Positions 1-10,900 of a stretch of DNA of 64,000 nt are shown here, piece by piece. This DNA is from Pegea sp. RAD2-039 (lineage: Eukaryota > Chordata > Thaliacea > Salpida > Salpidae), in the NCBI GenBank assembly GCA_034620365.1, contig JAQGEQ010000192.1, positions 987,001 to 1,051,000 of the forward strand, in the 5' to 3' direction. Every line of letters begins with the position of its first letter. Position 1 is the stretch's first letter. Position numbers and translations under genes: made by a program. The notes beneath the pieces were generated by a model, which saw only the letters and a list, made by a program, of their open reading frames with translations, was not told where the DNA came from and made no database searches.

Positions 1-1330
1 AATAAAAAATTCAAAATGTACTTCATGGCACTTTTAAAAGTTAAAAATAAAACTTCATGTAACAAATTCTGAAGAAAAAATTTAAATCATAATAAAAATA
101 AGAAGCTAAAGATTTTTGAGAGCTTTTTCAATGCACTTTTGATTCAAACAATAAATCAAGCATAAGATTTAAAACATTAAAATTCTAAAAGAACAACGAT
201 CTTTTAAGACTACAAAATAAACATAGAAAAGCTCACAGAACCAGAAAGCTCTTGAAAACGTTTCAAACATCTAGAAGTAATTTTGTATAAATCAAAAGAT
301 TATCATAAGTTTTGAGTTTTAGAATAAATTAAAGTGTTTGTAAAAAACTTTACAAAATGCAATTGTTTTGACAATTCAGCAGTAAAAACAGAAAATAAAA
401 TTTATAAAACTGTCAATGTGAGAAAAATAATGAAGTCATTAAGAAAGGTGAGAAAAAAATTGAGGTAATTTGAACTTCACCTAGTTGGTTTTTTATATAT
501 AAACTGTATGATGTAAAAGTGAATAAAATGGAAATTCTCTTTAGCTAACACCACCTTATTTCATTTGTCATTAAAATGCAATAAAAAAGTATGACAAAAA
601 ATTGTAATGTCTAATAAGAAAAGTAATGTAATAAAATAACCAGTAAGTTTAGATGTTGACAAAGAAACAAGTAAAAAACCTTTTGTAAACTAAAATTGAG
701 TATTTGGACTTAAGAGTACTTACAGCGTTCATTTAAATAATTACTAACAGTAATAATATGTTAAAGTAATCAATTTAAACATTGAAAATTTATTTTGTTA
801 AATATATAGAGGAATTCCAAATATGATTTCACCAAAGATAATTTGCTAAAGAACAATATAACAAACTTCGTATTAATTTCACTAATGTAAGCTTGTCATG
901 TAATATGATATACTTATTTAAAAGTACATGTTGTGAGCTGTAAAATAACAAAAGTGTTAATAGCAGTTATACCTAGAATGACTGTAGTAACCTCTTTTAA
1001 TTAGAGTATGTTAATTAAATAAACCTAATAATAAATAAACCTAGTAAACTTAAACAGCTGAATAAAATCTAAGAAACTTAAAATTCTGAAGATTTTTTTT
1101 ATAAAACTTATATTATTTGCAAATTGTATAATTAGATATAATGAATTTTAAATTATTCATATACTAAAAGTCAATTTAACTCAAAATAAGTGTCACGTGA
1201 TTTGTCTTCATTTTCAAAATAATCAAAATTAAGAAAGTTGAATTAGAAAGTGTATTTTATTCATGATAAGAAAATAAAATTAATAATTTCAATTTTGTTT
1301 CTATTTGTCTTTACTTTGGTCTGAGTTGGT
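1..1330. other. AT-rich intergenic DNA
   Basis: No open frame above background, no repeat I recognise and no RNA gene. It lies just beyond the 3' end of the receptor relic at 1331 and may hold its old 3' UTR. Confidence 0.5.
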
Positions 1331-3111
1331 TTAATTACAATTTGTCAAACATTTTTTCAGTCTCTTTATGACGTCATGACTTCGTGAGCTTAACATAAAA
1401 ACAATTGGTTCCAACATCACTAGAAAAAATGCTAAGAAGATTGATGTAAAAGAAGCTGATATCAAATCTTCCTCTTTTGCAAAGTAATAAGCAATACATA
1501 AACAGAAGATTACAAACCAAACTATGAAATTGATTATAATGATAATATCAATTTTATCATTTATGCTTCTTAATCTTTCTTTACTACTTTTTGAACTTAA
1601 ATTATTTTCAAAACGTTTTCTTTTTAATATAACCATTTAGAACTGTAAAAGCTATAATATCAAATATTACTGCTGAATACTTACAAAGTTTTGGTGATAC
1701 AAATATATCTGCCAGACATATGCTTTGATTTCTATAAAAACCCAGAGTAACGATTACATTGACTTCCGATTTGGTTTTTTACTTGTTCACTTCCAAATAA
1801 TTCCAATATTGAATTCGATTTGTTGAAAAAAAGATTAAATTTTGATGTCGGTATTTCTACAGTTGAAAAATAAGGATTTGATTTAATGATAATGCTCCGT
1901 TCAAAACTTGTTGTGTTAATAATTGGCTAGTCCAAAAAACCATGAAATTAGAATAAACATATCAACGAAATATGCTTTAAACTTATTAAATACAAAACCT
2001 TTGAAAGTTTGAAGTCTTAAAGTGAGAAGTATTAGTAAAACACAAAAACTAGTTTGAATTGACAGAACAAATAAGACTCCAACCAAATTACAAAGACGAT
2101 TTGAACGCCAGCTACACAATCCTGAATATATCAATGATTTAAATACTAAAATCAATAATGAAATACAACAAAGTGTATTCGAAGTACTTCTAGAAGCATC
2201 TTAACAATCCAAACAACATTTGCAATTAAACAAACCAAACTAATCACTGAGAAGCAAAAGTGAAAGAATTTATTTGAAATCAGATTAGTATGTGAAGAAA
2301 TTAAACTAGGAACGAATTTTTCTGGGGCACATTCGTCGGGGTTATCAGAAGAATCTGGGCACCCATCACTGTATTTAGATCTATTGATAAACAAAGAGTC
2401 TTGTTTCTTACAATAAAAATGCTCTGAACATTCAATTTCATCAGAAAAATCTTTACAATCAACTTTTCCATCACATTTTTGTGATTGGCTGATACTTATA
2501 ACTTCTTTATCGAACTTTGGTTGGACTTTTTCGGTCCCTGGGTCATAATAGAACCTCTGCGGACAGTCCATCTCATCTGCATCCGACAAACAGTCTTTAA
2601 TTCCATCACAAACTTGCCATGACGTCACAGGATTTGCATTTGAAGTCTAATTTCTTTTCAGAACAAATGTCTTCATCATCAAAATAAGGACATTCTGCGT
2701 TTCCATTGCAACGGGAGTTGGGATCTTGTTCGAAGGGTCGGCTCTGTTGTTCCCTGAACACAAGAAGTTTTTCTCAGTTGCAAGTGATCTTCTACAAAAT
2801 CTTTCATCCACATGATCTTCACAATCCACTAATCTGTTCCAGACTCGCTCACGAGGAAGAGATCTTTCATTATGACATTTCAAAGTTGTCTCCTCATCAC
2901 TAAGATCTTCCAGTTGATCCTTTCGATCAATTAAGATCATTTTGAGATAATTTTCTAACTTTTGTTTGCGAGCAATCAACAGAACCCTTCGAGGTATATA
3001 CCTACCGCTAGATTTACACCGAAACTCGTTGTCATGACAACGAAGGTAGATGCGTCTTTTCGTGAATAAGCAACCGCTTGTGGTATATACATCGAACCTG
3101 GCAATGCACAT
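1331..3111 (-). pseudogene. Decayed LDLa-repeat seven-transmembrane receptor
   Basis: Read on the minus strand from 3111, the frames carry LDL-receptor class A repeats (CHDNEFRCKSSGRYIP; CDGIKDCLSDADEMDC; CDGKVDCKDFSDEIEC). These lead directly into seven-transmembrane sequence: TM1 near 2260-2180 (IANVVWIVKMLLEV), TM3 near 2120-2000 (SWRSNRLCNLVGVLFVLS), TM5 near 1720-1650 (ICLADIFVSPKLCKYSAVIF) and TM6-TM7 at 1560-1340, ending EPIVFMLSSRSHDVIKRL. The order and the TM3 wording recall relaxin receptors and the snail receptor GRL101, which join LDLa repeats to a class A receptor. I see no leucine-rich block between LDLa and TM1 here. The parts fall in at least four different frames with no splice sites to explain the changes (near 2640, 2150, 1910, 1730 and 1640), and some LDLa cysteines are gone. 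I therefore call it a pseudogene. Clustered assembly indels are the alternative, but every other long gene here reads cleanly. Confidence 0.6.
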
Positions 3112-3867
3112 TCTACAAACACTTTATTAATTCCCAATTTCGTTTAAATAGTTTGAAAAGTTTTATTTTTAACGTAATTAGTTTTTTTATTAGTACTTAA
3201 CTTAAACTTGGGTTAGCTTTTGTAAAACTTCTTTGGGTACTTTCAGTTCTGCTTTAGATGTACTTGGATTTTCATAAATGATTATTTTAAGGAGAAATAA
3301 ATGTTTGAAAAACTATATATAGGTAAGAAAGTTTTAAACTAATAATTAATTAGTCTTTTATCGTATCTAGTTAATTAGTGTTCAAACCAAAGTATTTTTA
3401 GAAAAAGTAGAACTGTTTATTTAGTAGAAGATTATCTTACCGCATTAGTAAATTTCATTTGTAAGATGCATATACCGGCATGTGTTATATAGAATTTGTT
3501 GTATAGTGTTAGGTAGTGTTTGTGTTGTGCAAATTTCTCTTAGTTAGTAATTACTATTAAATAAGTAAAAATAATTACTTTTTTAAAGACTGAAACTAAA
3601 ACTTGGAAAAATGGAATTATCTAGCTTATTTATGTAGCATCTAACTTTAATAATCTTTATATAAGCTACGACAAAGTTGAAAGAGGTTATAAAAGGAGAA
3701 AGAATTGACAATAGATCTTTTTATACAATTATTACTGGTAGTTTCATTGGAACATCTAAACCGTCTTCACAAAGGGAATTTAGATGGAACAAAACATGGA
3801 TCTCTAATCGGAGGTAAGTGAGTATCTGAAGAGAGGTCAAATTGTCTTTTTATTTTGATTCAAGTAC
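3112..3867. other. Gene-free stretch within or before the receptor relic
   Basis: I see no coding frame or repeat. If the Cys-rich exon at 3868-3983 belongs to the receptor, this is its intron. Confidence 0.4.
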
Positions 3868-3983
3868 CTGGGCAATAGTCTGGACGACCTTCAGGGTATT
3901 TACCAGTTGACAAGTAGATATCTTTAATAAAGAAAGGAATATTAAATTGATCACAACGATGTCCACTTGACAAGCATTCTTTG
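3868..3983 (-). pseudogene. Cys-rich LDLa-like exon upstream of the receptor relic
   Basis: The minus strand has an acceptor (TAATTAG) before 3983 and a donor (GTACTT) after 3868. Between them an open frame reads KECLSSGHRCDQFN and later DYCP. The spacing is that of half an LDLa repeat. It lies about 750 bp upstream of the receptor relic on the same strand, so it may be one of its exons. Similarity is weak because the exon is short. Confidence 0.3.
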
Positions 3984-3989
3984 CTAATT

Positions 3990-5045
3990 ACTCGTACAAA
4001 AAAGAAGAAAAACGTATTTAAAATAAGTGGAGAAATGCGTAGAATAAAACTACTTACTTCTTATATATCAAATAAACAATTATAAATTAATTCTATTACG
4101 TGTATTTGATGACGTTTTAATAATGTTATACATCCAATAGTAGTCTTTGATTTAGTCTAGGTAGATACTGTAAACTATGCGCAGTTAGTATCAATAAGTT
4201 CCTAGGGGACAGGTAAAAGCTCTTGGAGTAAACTCTGAAATAAAATCCAGATTAGAGAAAAACTCCACAGCATACATTTTGGTGAATTTGCTGGGTGCCT
4301 CGTGGGTGACTTCTTTGGTACAGGAAAAGTCTGTTCTGTGTAAAGTCAAGCTTAGTAACTTTCACAAGTTCATCTACAGAAATCAGAACGACTGCAGATA
4401 TAGTTATGAGTCCATTTCCCTCGCCTATTAGTCTTGAAACTAAAGTATTAAGCCCTAAAGCACCTAGTTTGATGGTTGTATCTCTAAATACTTAATTAAA
4501 TTAATGTCTTACTTTTAGCTGTCACGCAAATAACTTGAAAAATTAAAAAATACCACTTTAAAAGCATTTTCAGTTTTCTTAGCGGTTACTAATAACATAT
4601 TCAATTTAAAATTACTTTTTAATAATTTTAATTATACTTGTATTAACTTCAGCTACAAGAAATATTTTGTTTATTAAAATATATCTGACAAACTATATCA
4701 TCTTATTCAAAATGATTACAAATTTTGTAATATTCCTACCAAGAAATGAAAAGTTGATGACTAACTATAAAAAAAGACTTAAAGTTAACTTATCACCAAT
4801 AATTTCATGGATATAAAGATTCTAATAACTTTAGACGAATAACTTTATCAATAAATTAAATTTAAGGCAAGCTTCGGATAAATTGATTGTTAACTTATAA
4901 ATAAGTAAAGTCATAAAAGTATGCTGATAGAAACCTTTTTCTTTCCAAATGAATCCTTTTAACAAATGTTTCCTGGTATGCTGATGAAACAGGAAATGCT
5001 TTGAAGATGAAATGATGTCCTCATAAAGTTTTGAAACAGTCTCAT
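3990..5045. other. AT-rich DNA with one weak open frame
   Basis: An open frame on the minus strand at about 4252-4435 contains VTKLDFTQNRL, which fits one leucine-rich repeat (L..L.L..N.L). It is upstream of, and on the same strand as, the LDLa receptor relic. A single repeat without clear splice sites is too little to call an exon. The remainder shows nothing. Confidence 0.3.
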
Positions 5046-5049
5046 TAGA

Positions 5050-5240
5050 TTTTTATTTTATTACAACAAACGTAAAAGCGAGTTCAAGAAGAGAATGCTT
5101 CTCGCTAACACACATTTTCACCAAAAATATGATTATTATAATTAGGTACAAATATATAAAAAAGATGTAGCGCATTTCAGTAGTCCTCAAGCAATATAAC
5201 GATTAGTAATTACATAAAACGTTAATAATATAAAAAATAA
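5050..5240 (-). mobile_element. 3' tail relic of CR1/L2-like LINE family 1
   Basis: The stretch carries the family-1 tail in degraded form: AGAGAATGCTTCTCGCTAACAC followed by matches to the 3' UTR (GATGTAGCGCATTTCAGTAG, AAGCAATATAACG). The same words are found at 6220-6400, 22970-23125 and 39900-40035. Only the non-coding end is left and it is heavily diverged, so this is an old insertion. Confidence 0.55.
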
Positions 5241-5244
5241 AAAG

Positions 5245-6070
5245 AAAGTAAATAATTTGTAAACTAATAGCTTGCTTTACTAACTTTTACATAAATGTAA
5301 TTATTTCTTAAATTTCTTTTGTTGCTTTCAGTAGAACTTTAAACCATCCTTGCAGCTCTTTGAATTAGGTTTGAAGATATTTGCATGAAGTTAAAACAAG
5401 CACAATCTGAATCATTTGTTGACTAGAGTATCACAATGAACCTCACAAGCATTGCTTGAGTTTTGTTAAAAGTTTTTTTATTAACTAATTTTGTAGTGGA
5501 AAGTAGAGTAGGTTGAACTCAACGTTAAAATCTCTGACTCATCAGATCAGCTGTTTAGTGACGGGTGTCTAGGACGGTAACATCAAGGTCAATAGATAAG
5601 AAGTTTTCTGTCTGGGTTTGCTTCCATAGTCTTTTTTTCGAAAGCAACTGTAAGCCTAACGTTAATATTTACCGATAGCTTAGAAAGATACTTTTCGTTA
5701 ATATAATATAGCGCAGCCATATCCTTTGACTACGAGTTGGGAATGAAACAAGCGCGTGTAATCCACAATGAAGCCAATCAACTTAATCACTTACTTCCTC
5801 ATCATATTTCAAATTGTTTCTATTCTACACTAAACTATAGCTGCCAGAGGTCTCAGAGTGCTCTGAATAAGAACCTGGCTCATAGTAATGCTTTCTTTAT
5901 TAACTTTACGCCACCCTTTATCTTCGTAGAGAATCAACATATTCCTTGATGTTAGTGTTACCCTAGTATAGATAATTTTATATCTTGTAAATATATTTTT
6001 ATCTAATCTTATTAATTTAGCAGTTCTTTGTTCAGTTTCTTGTCTTGTTTTCTTCTGTTTCTTGTATTAC
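5245..6070. other. Intergenic DNA with one unassigned short open frame
   Basis: An open frame at 5743-5949 (+) codes for about 68 aa beginning MKQARVIHNEANQLNHLLPH. It has no transmembrane or signal segment, matches no family I know, and is somewhat less AT-rich than its surroundings, so it may be part of an old repeat. Nothing else stands out. Confidence 0.3.
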
Positions 6071-6074
6071 CTAT

Positions 6075-6172
6075 TAAGTTAGAATTATAGAAAGAAAAAG
6101 TTGTAGCACATGGCATTTCAGAATCATAAATTAGAAATGTCATTATTGGCAATATCATAACTGTTCAACTTT
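6075..6172 (-). mobile_element. Second short fragment of LINE family 1
   Basis: This segment repeats words from the adjacent copy: AGCACATGGCATTTCAG, then TAGAAATGTCATTATTGGCA and ATATCATAACTGTTCAAC. The same words occur at 6420-6480. It looks like an internally deleted partial copy lying in tandem with the larger one. Confidence 0.55.
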
Positions 6173-6184
6173 TGCCTGATAACT

Positions 6185-7517
6185 ATATACTTATTTATTG
6201 ATTGATTTGTTACAATAAATGCAAAGAAGGGTGTCTGAAGAGAGCACCTTTCGCTAACACATTCTCACAAATATTTTTTAAGTTAGAAATAAAGAAAGAA
6301 AAAGATGTAATACATGGTAATTCAGTAGCTGTCAAAGCATATAACAGTGAATAAAAAATATATAACTGTGAAAAAATTGCATAGAATAATCTAAAAGAAA
6401 TACTTAAATAATCTAAAAAAGTAAAAAAATTCACAGTTTAGAAATGGCAGTGTTGGCAATATCATAACGGTTCAACTTCAGCTTGAACAACGCGAGTGAT
6501 TCTGACATGACAATGTCTGATGGCAGCTGGTTCCATTTACTAATTGTGCAGTATGAGAAAAAATTCAATCTGACAAATGTACCAGGTGATATGGGCTTAT
6601 TAAGGTGTAATGTGTGTCGTCTGAGTTGATATAACTTGAGGGAAGGACTAATAGAAAAGAAATCATCAAATTGAATGTCAATTAAATTGTGGATAATTTT
6701 AAAAATAAGAATTAAGTCGTATTTAATCCGTCGAATTTCCAAAGTATCTAAATTTAAGAAGCTGAGACGATGTTTATAATTATCCTAGATCTCGCCCTAA
6801 GCTTGTGATTTATGAAGCCAAAAAACGTTTTCTTGCTAGGTGAACATAAAACTGCACTTTTTATTCCTAAATAGAAATAGATTTCTTGTAAACTATACAA
6901 AGATCTTTGTACAGAGAATTGATGGAAGGGTCTGTTTTAGTTTGTTTGTATAGGAGGTTTTTTAAATGTTGTAAATTCCTTAAATATCTGCAAATGTGAT
7001 TTTTTGTTGGCTCTATACAAAGGTATGAATTTGTCGATTGACTCTTTAACGATGTTAGTAAACTTTGAGTAAGTAGTATTGATGTCTTCAGAAGAGTTGA
7101 AAACATAAATCCATTCAACATCTGATAGAAACTTGTTAATACCATTATAATTTCCACAGTAAAAATTCCGTTTGCTTGGAGTTTTAATGTTCATAAAAAA
7201 AGTTTGATGGAGCTTGAATTCAATCATATTGTGATCGCATGTCAAAGCAAAAGGTTTTTTTTGATCAACGTAGATAATGTTCTCCGGTTTTGATGTGATA
7301 AGAAGTTCCAAAGTATTACCACTAACTTGGGTCGGAAAAGTAACCATCTGAGATAGATTATTGGTATTGAGGAAGCTTACAAAGGGTGAATTAGTATTAT
7401 CGCTATCCAAGGTAAACGATTTTCCAATAAATGCTAAATTCGGGTTATTCCAATCAATTTACTAAAATTAAAATCCTCCAAAATATATAACTCAGGACAC
7501 ACAACACTCTTCAGAAC
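6185..7517 (-). mobile_element. CR1/L2-like LINE family 1, copy with internal deletion
   Basis: The copy is antisense to the plus strand and closely resembles the longer copy at 22.95-27.2 kb. From its 3' end it has a tail (ATTTATTG repeats and AATAAATGCAAAG), the 3' UTR to about 6430, and the last part of the RT ORF at 6431-6742 (ending FKLKLNRYDIANTAISKL). At about 6795 it jumps straight to the endonuclease-side coding part (6867-7410, e.g. TFPTQVSGNTLELLITSKP). Compared with the longer copy, the stretch matching 23.69-25.05 kb, which holds the RT core, is missing: about 1.36 kb. Similarity stops at 7517, so the copy is also truncated at its 5' end. It cannot code for a working enzyme. Confidence 0.8.
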
Positions 7518-7547
7518 ACCTTGTATTTTAAAACAAATTTCTTTTAC

Positions 7548-7718
7548 CTTGGTGATTGTTTTACATGTCAAGGCCCTAATCTGAATCATCTAAAGCTCTT
7601 CATTTAAAGCAGAGTAGCTTGTATTATAACATGAAATAGTATAATTCAATACTACCTGACTCATTTTCATAGCACAAGCAGTAACTGTAATAATATCTGC
7701 TCTTACTAAATCTAAAAA
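7548..7718 (-). CDS. Two candidate coding exons of an unknown gene
   Basis: Two small open exons on the minus strand are bounded by good splice sites and are both in phase 0. Exon 7656-7718 follows TTTCCAG, reads FLDLVRADIITVTACAMKMS and ends at GTAGTA. Exon 7548-7589 follows CTTTAG, reads MIQIRALTCKTITK and ends at GTAAAA. The frame of the first also runs open upstream to an ATG at 7773-7775. A LINE fills the DNA right after the second exon, so any further exons would lie beyond it or have been lost. The sequence is helical in character; I cannot name a family. It sits only 135 bp past the CNOT10 stop codon. Confidence 0.3.
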
Positions 7719-7909
7719 CTGGAAACAATACCAAATTTTATTACATAAACAAACACTATGATTAGTTAAAAGCATGTTAAGAAACTTAAAACCGATTAAC
7801 TACACAACAAACCAACATTTTCATTTTATTTATTGTAATTTTGATATTGGACTGATTAACGAAAAGTATTTAAAGAAACATAAAAGTTAATTTCCAATTT
7901 AAGAATCTT

Positions 7910-10900
7910 TCAACGTCTTCGTTTACTCCGACCATCTTGGTTCTTGCCACCACCAGTAGTCTTTACTTTATCCGTAACTGAGTTGACGGATTGAGGTGTT
8001 GACAACTTGGAGCGGTTATTGGCAGGTGCTGGTGAATAATTCTTCACCAACTTTGTGTTGATCTTCTGCCTGTAACCAACTGCTTCAGCAGCACAGAAGA
8101 AAGCGTTCGGACAACTATTTTCATCTGGTGAAGTGCTATGTTGAAAAAGTATCTGCAAATAAATAAATAAATTTAAAAGATAAGAACAACCAGCAGATGA
8201 AGGTCACCTGAATTGCTTTCTTAGACCCATTCACTGTATCCAGATGTAGATTGACATATACAGCAAGTAAGACTGCATGAGGTGGGAGTTGATGATCTTT
8301 TGGGAGTAGATGGCATCCTTCTTTTATATAACCTTCAGCTTTATTGTATTCACTTCTCAAGCAGTGTGTAGTAGCTAGATTGAACAACATGTAGCCCTTT
8401 GCACATCGTAAACTAGATGGAAAATGCCAAGCAAAGTTGCTATCTCTCATACGAACATTTGCTGCCGAAAAAGTCTTCATAAGTCTTCATGAGTGATTTG
8501 AATCACAAATGAATTCTTACCAGCAACTTTCTTTTCAGTTTTATCTCCGTTTTCATGAACTGATTTCAATTTTCCATCATCTAGAACAATTTAACATCAA
8601 AGTTAAGATGAAATTGAAAAATGAATCTTACCAGATGATGGGGACACTTTCCCTGACCCATCTTCTCGATGATGAATGATATCATGAATTTGATCAACTT
8701 GTAAATATGAAATTGCTTTGGATATTCTGTCTAAAGATACTAACGCCTCTGCAGCATATATCCTTGCCAAGTATCTACAAGAAAAGTTTAAAATGAATCT
8801 AGATAAGTTAATAATTAATTTGCGATTCGAAATATTTTGAGAGAGTTTTAGTGAATCACTCAATTAAATCATCACTTACCTATGAGAGCCAGAAAGCTCC
8901 GGGAGGTTCAAGGCTTTTTCTGAGTAATGTAACGCTGATAGAGTATCACCAAGATGGAGAGCTACGTAAGCTGAGTTTACTAGTACAGATGCAACTAGAT
9001 TTAGTAAAGAATGTCCAGTGACAGATGAACCAGGCAGACAAGGGACATTTATACTGGAGTAATCAATATTTGCCAATTTATTTCCTTTTTTTTCATTCCG
9101 ATCTTTCTCAATCTTTAACGAGAAGATTTTATTTACTAAAAATTAACATGAAATGAAGAACCTTATCATCTGAAGATTTTCTATTATCAATAGCAGCACA
9201 TAAGATAGTGAGAGCGTTTCTGAGACACGACGCGGCATATTCCATCGTAGGTTGAGGAAAACAGGTAGATGATGAGTTATGTTTGGAGTCTAAATGAAAC
9301 AAAGTTATTAAAAACTTTTTATAAGATTGAAAGAGGAGAAAGTAGCATGAAGTGTGAAGTTTCTAACTTGATAAATGGTTGTTAATCGGTTTTATTACTA
9401 GCTTCCTGTGGCAACTAGTACCAACTTCCAGAAAGTAATTGTTCACTAGAGGTTGCGACTTTTTACCACCCCCTGAACGACTATTTCCACTTTCATCTGT
9501 TGTAAATCAACAGTATAAACAAATTGAAAACAAATCCAACAAATACGCTGGTTGGTTGTTAATTCAACCAATCAGAAAACTATTTGGAGTTTGTGAAAAA
9601 TTGATTGATCACAAGACACAATGGTCAGTTAGTGAATGAAGTACTTATTGGTGTTGGTCAAGCAGTAGATATATGTGAAGCCAACACAACTATCTCTTTT
9701 ATCAAATATCTGCTAAATACTTTGATAAAATAATTTATGATAATAAATATCTAATTATTTAAAAAACTGTTTTGATTCGATGGAAATAGGAATATTACCT
9801 TTACCGCACCCAGTACATTTCTGTATGCAACACTCAGCAATTCTTAACCACAGCCTTGGATTGCTGTGAAAAGCTTGAGAGGCAGTCATAAGTACTTCGA
9901 ATGCTGATGAAGATAGTCCATTGTGTAAAAGAAAGATACCATAATTGTAAAGAAGTTCAAACCTAGTGTATGTGAGTAACTACTTATATTTTCATTCTTT
10001 TACCAAGTGCTCATAATCTTCAATACCTTAAATTTTTACTGAGTATTTCCATGGGTTTAATTGGTGGATTATTATTTCGATTTGGTCCATTATTATTAGT
10101 AATTGTTTGATGAGATGTATTACCCAAAAGTTCTTCCAAAAAACGTTTATTTTCGAGTAACGCTTTGTTCATATGATAACAACCAAGTGAAAATTTTTCC
10201 ATTACAAAATATAAGACACCTAAAAATCGAATTATTAAAATTAAAAGTTGCTAATCTAAATGTAAAAACCTATTATTTAGTTTTACAAAATAGTAGATCT
10301 GGTAATCTAAAATTGCTGCTTTTCTAATAGAAACACCATATACAACCACAAACCCAAAAACGAGATATTTGTTGGAAGTCTAGACACTACAGTTTGTCTA
10401 TTACACTGAGAGAGTTTAATTATTTTTTTTGCGCCTAGTCTAGTATCCAATTGATTTGTTTTTCTGTTCATGCTCTATTAGTTTCTTCTGGCTTTTAAAC
10501 TGAGAATAAAACCCAAAAGCATTCACCCATGATTAGGTTTATGTTAGGTATTGGTTTATTTTTACAAATTCCGACTTTTTAAGATCTTTTATTATCAATA
10601 AAATTGATAATGACTTCACATTTTCTTTTTATTTTTGAAAGAAATGAAAACAGAAATATTAAATGAAAATTAAAATTCTTTAAAAAAAACTCGAAGTTGA
10701 AATGACTTTTGTATAACTGAAAGTTTTTTTCATTCACAAACTTTTTGTAAGTTTTGACCGAATGAATGAATGAATAAAATAAGATATAAATAGGAATGTT
10801 GTAAGTAATCATTTAAAAGAGTTCAAACCAGTTGAGTTATGGTGAATAAGATTCCATCTTGTCAATCAATCAGTGACAAAATAAAGAATATTTTTCTTTT

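Noticed and set aside
9439-9639. Plus-strand 66-codon frame inside CNOT10 intron 7
   Set aside because: No start context, no family and no splice partners; the interval is intronic.
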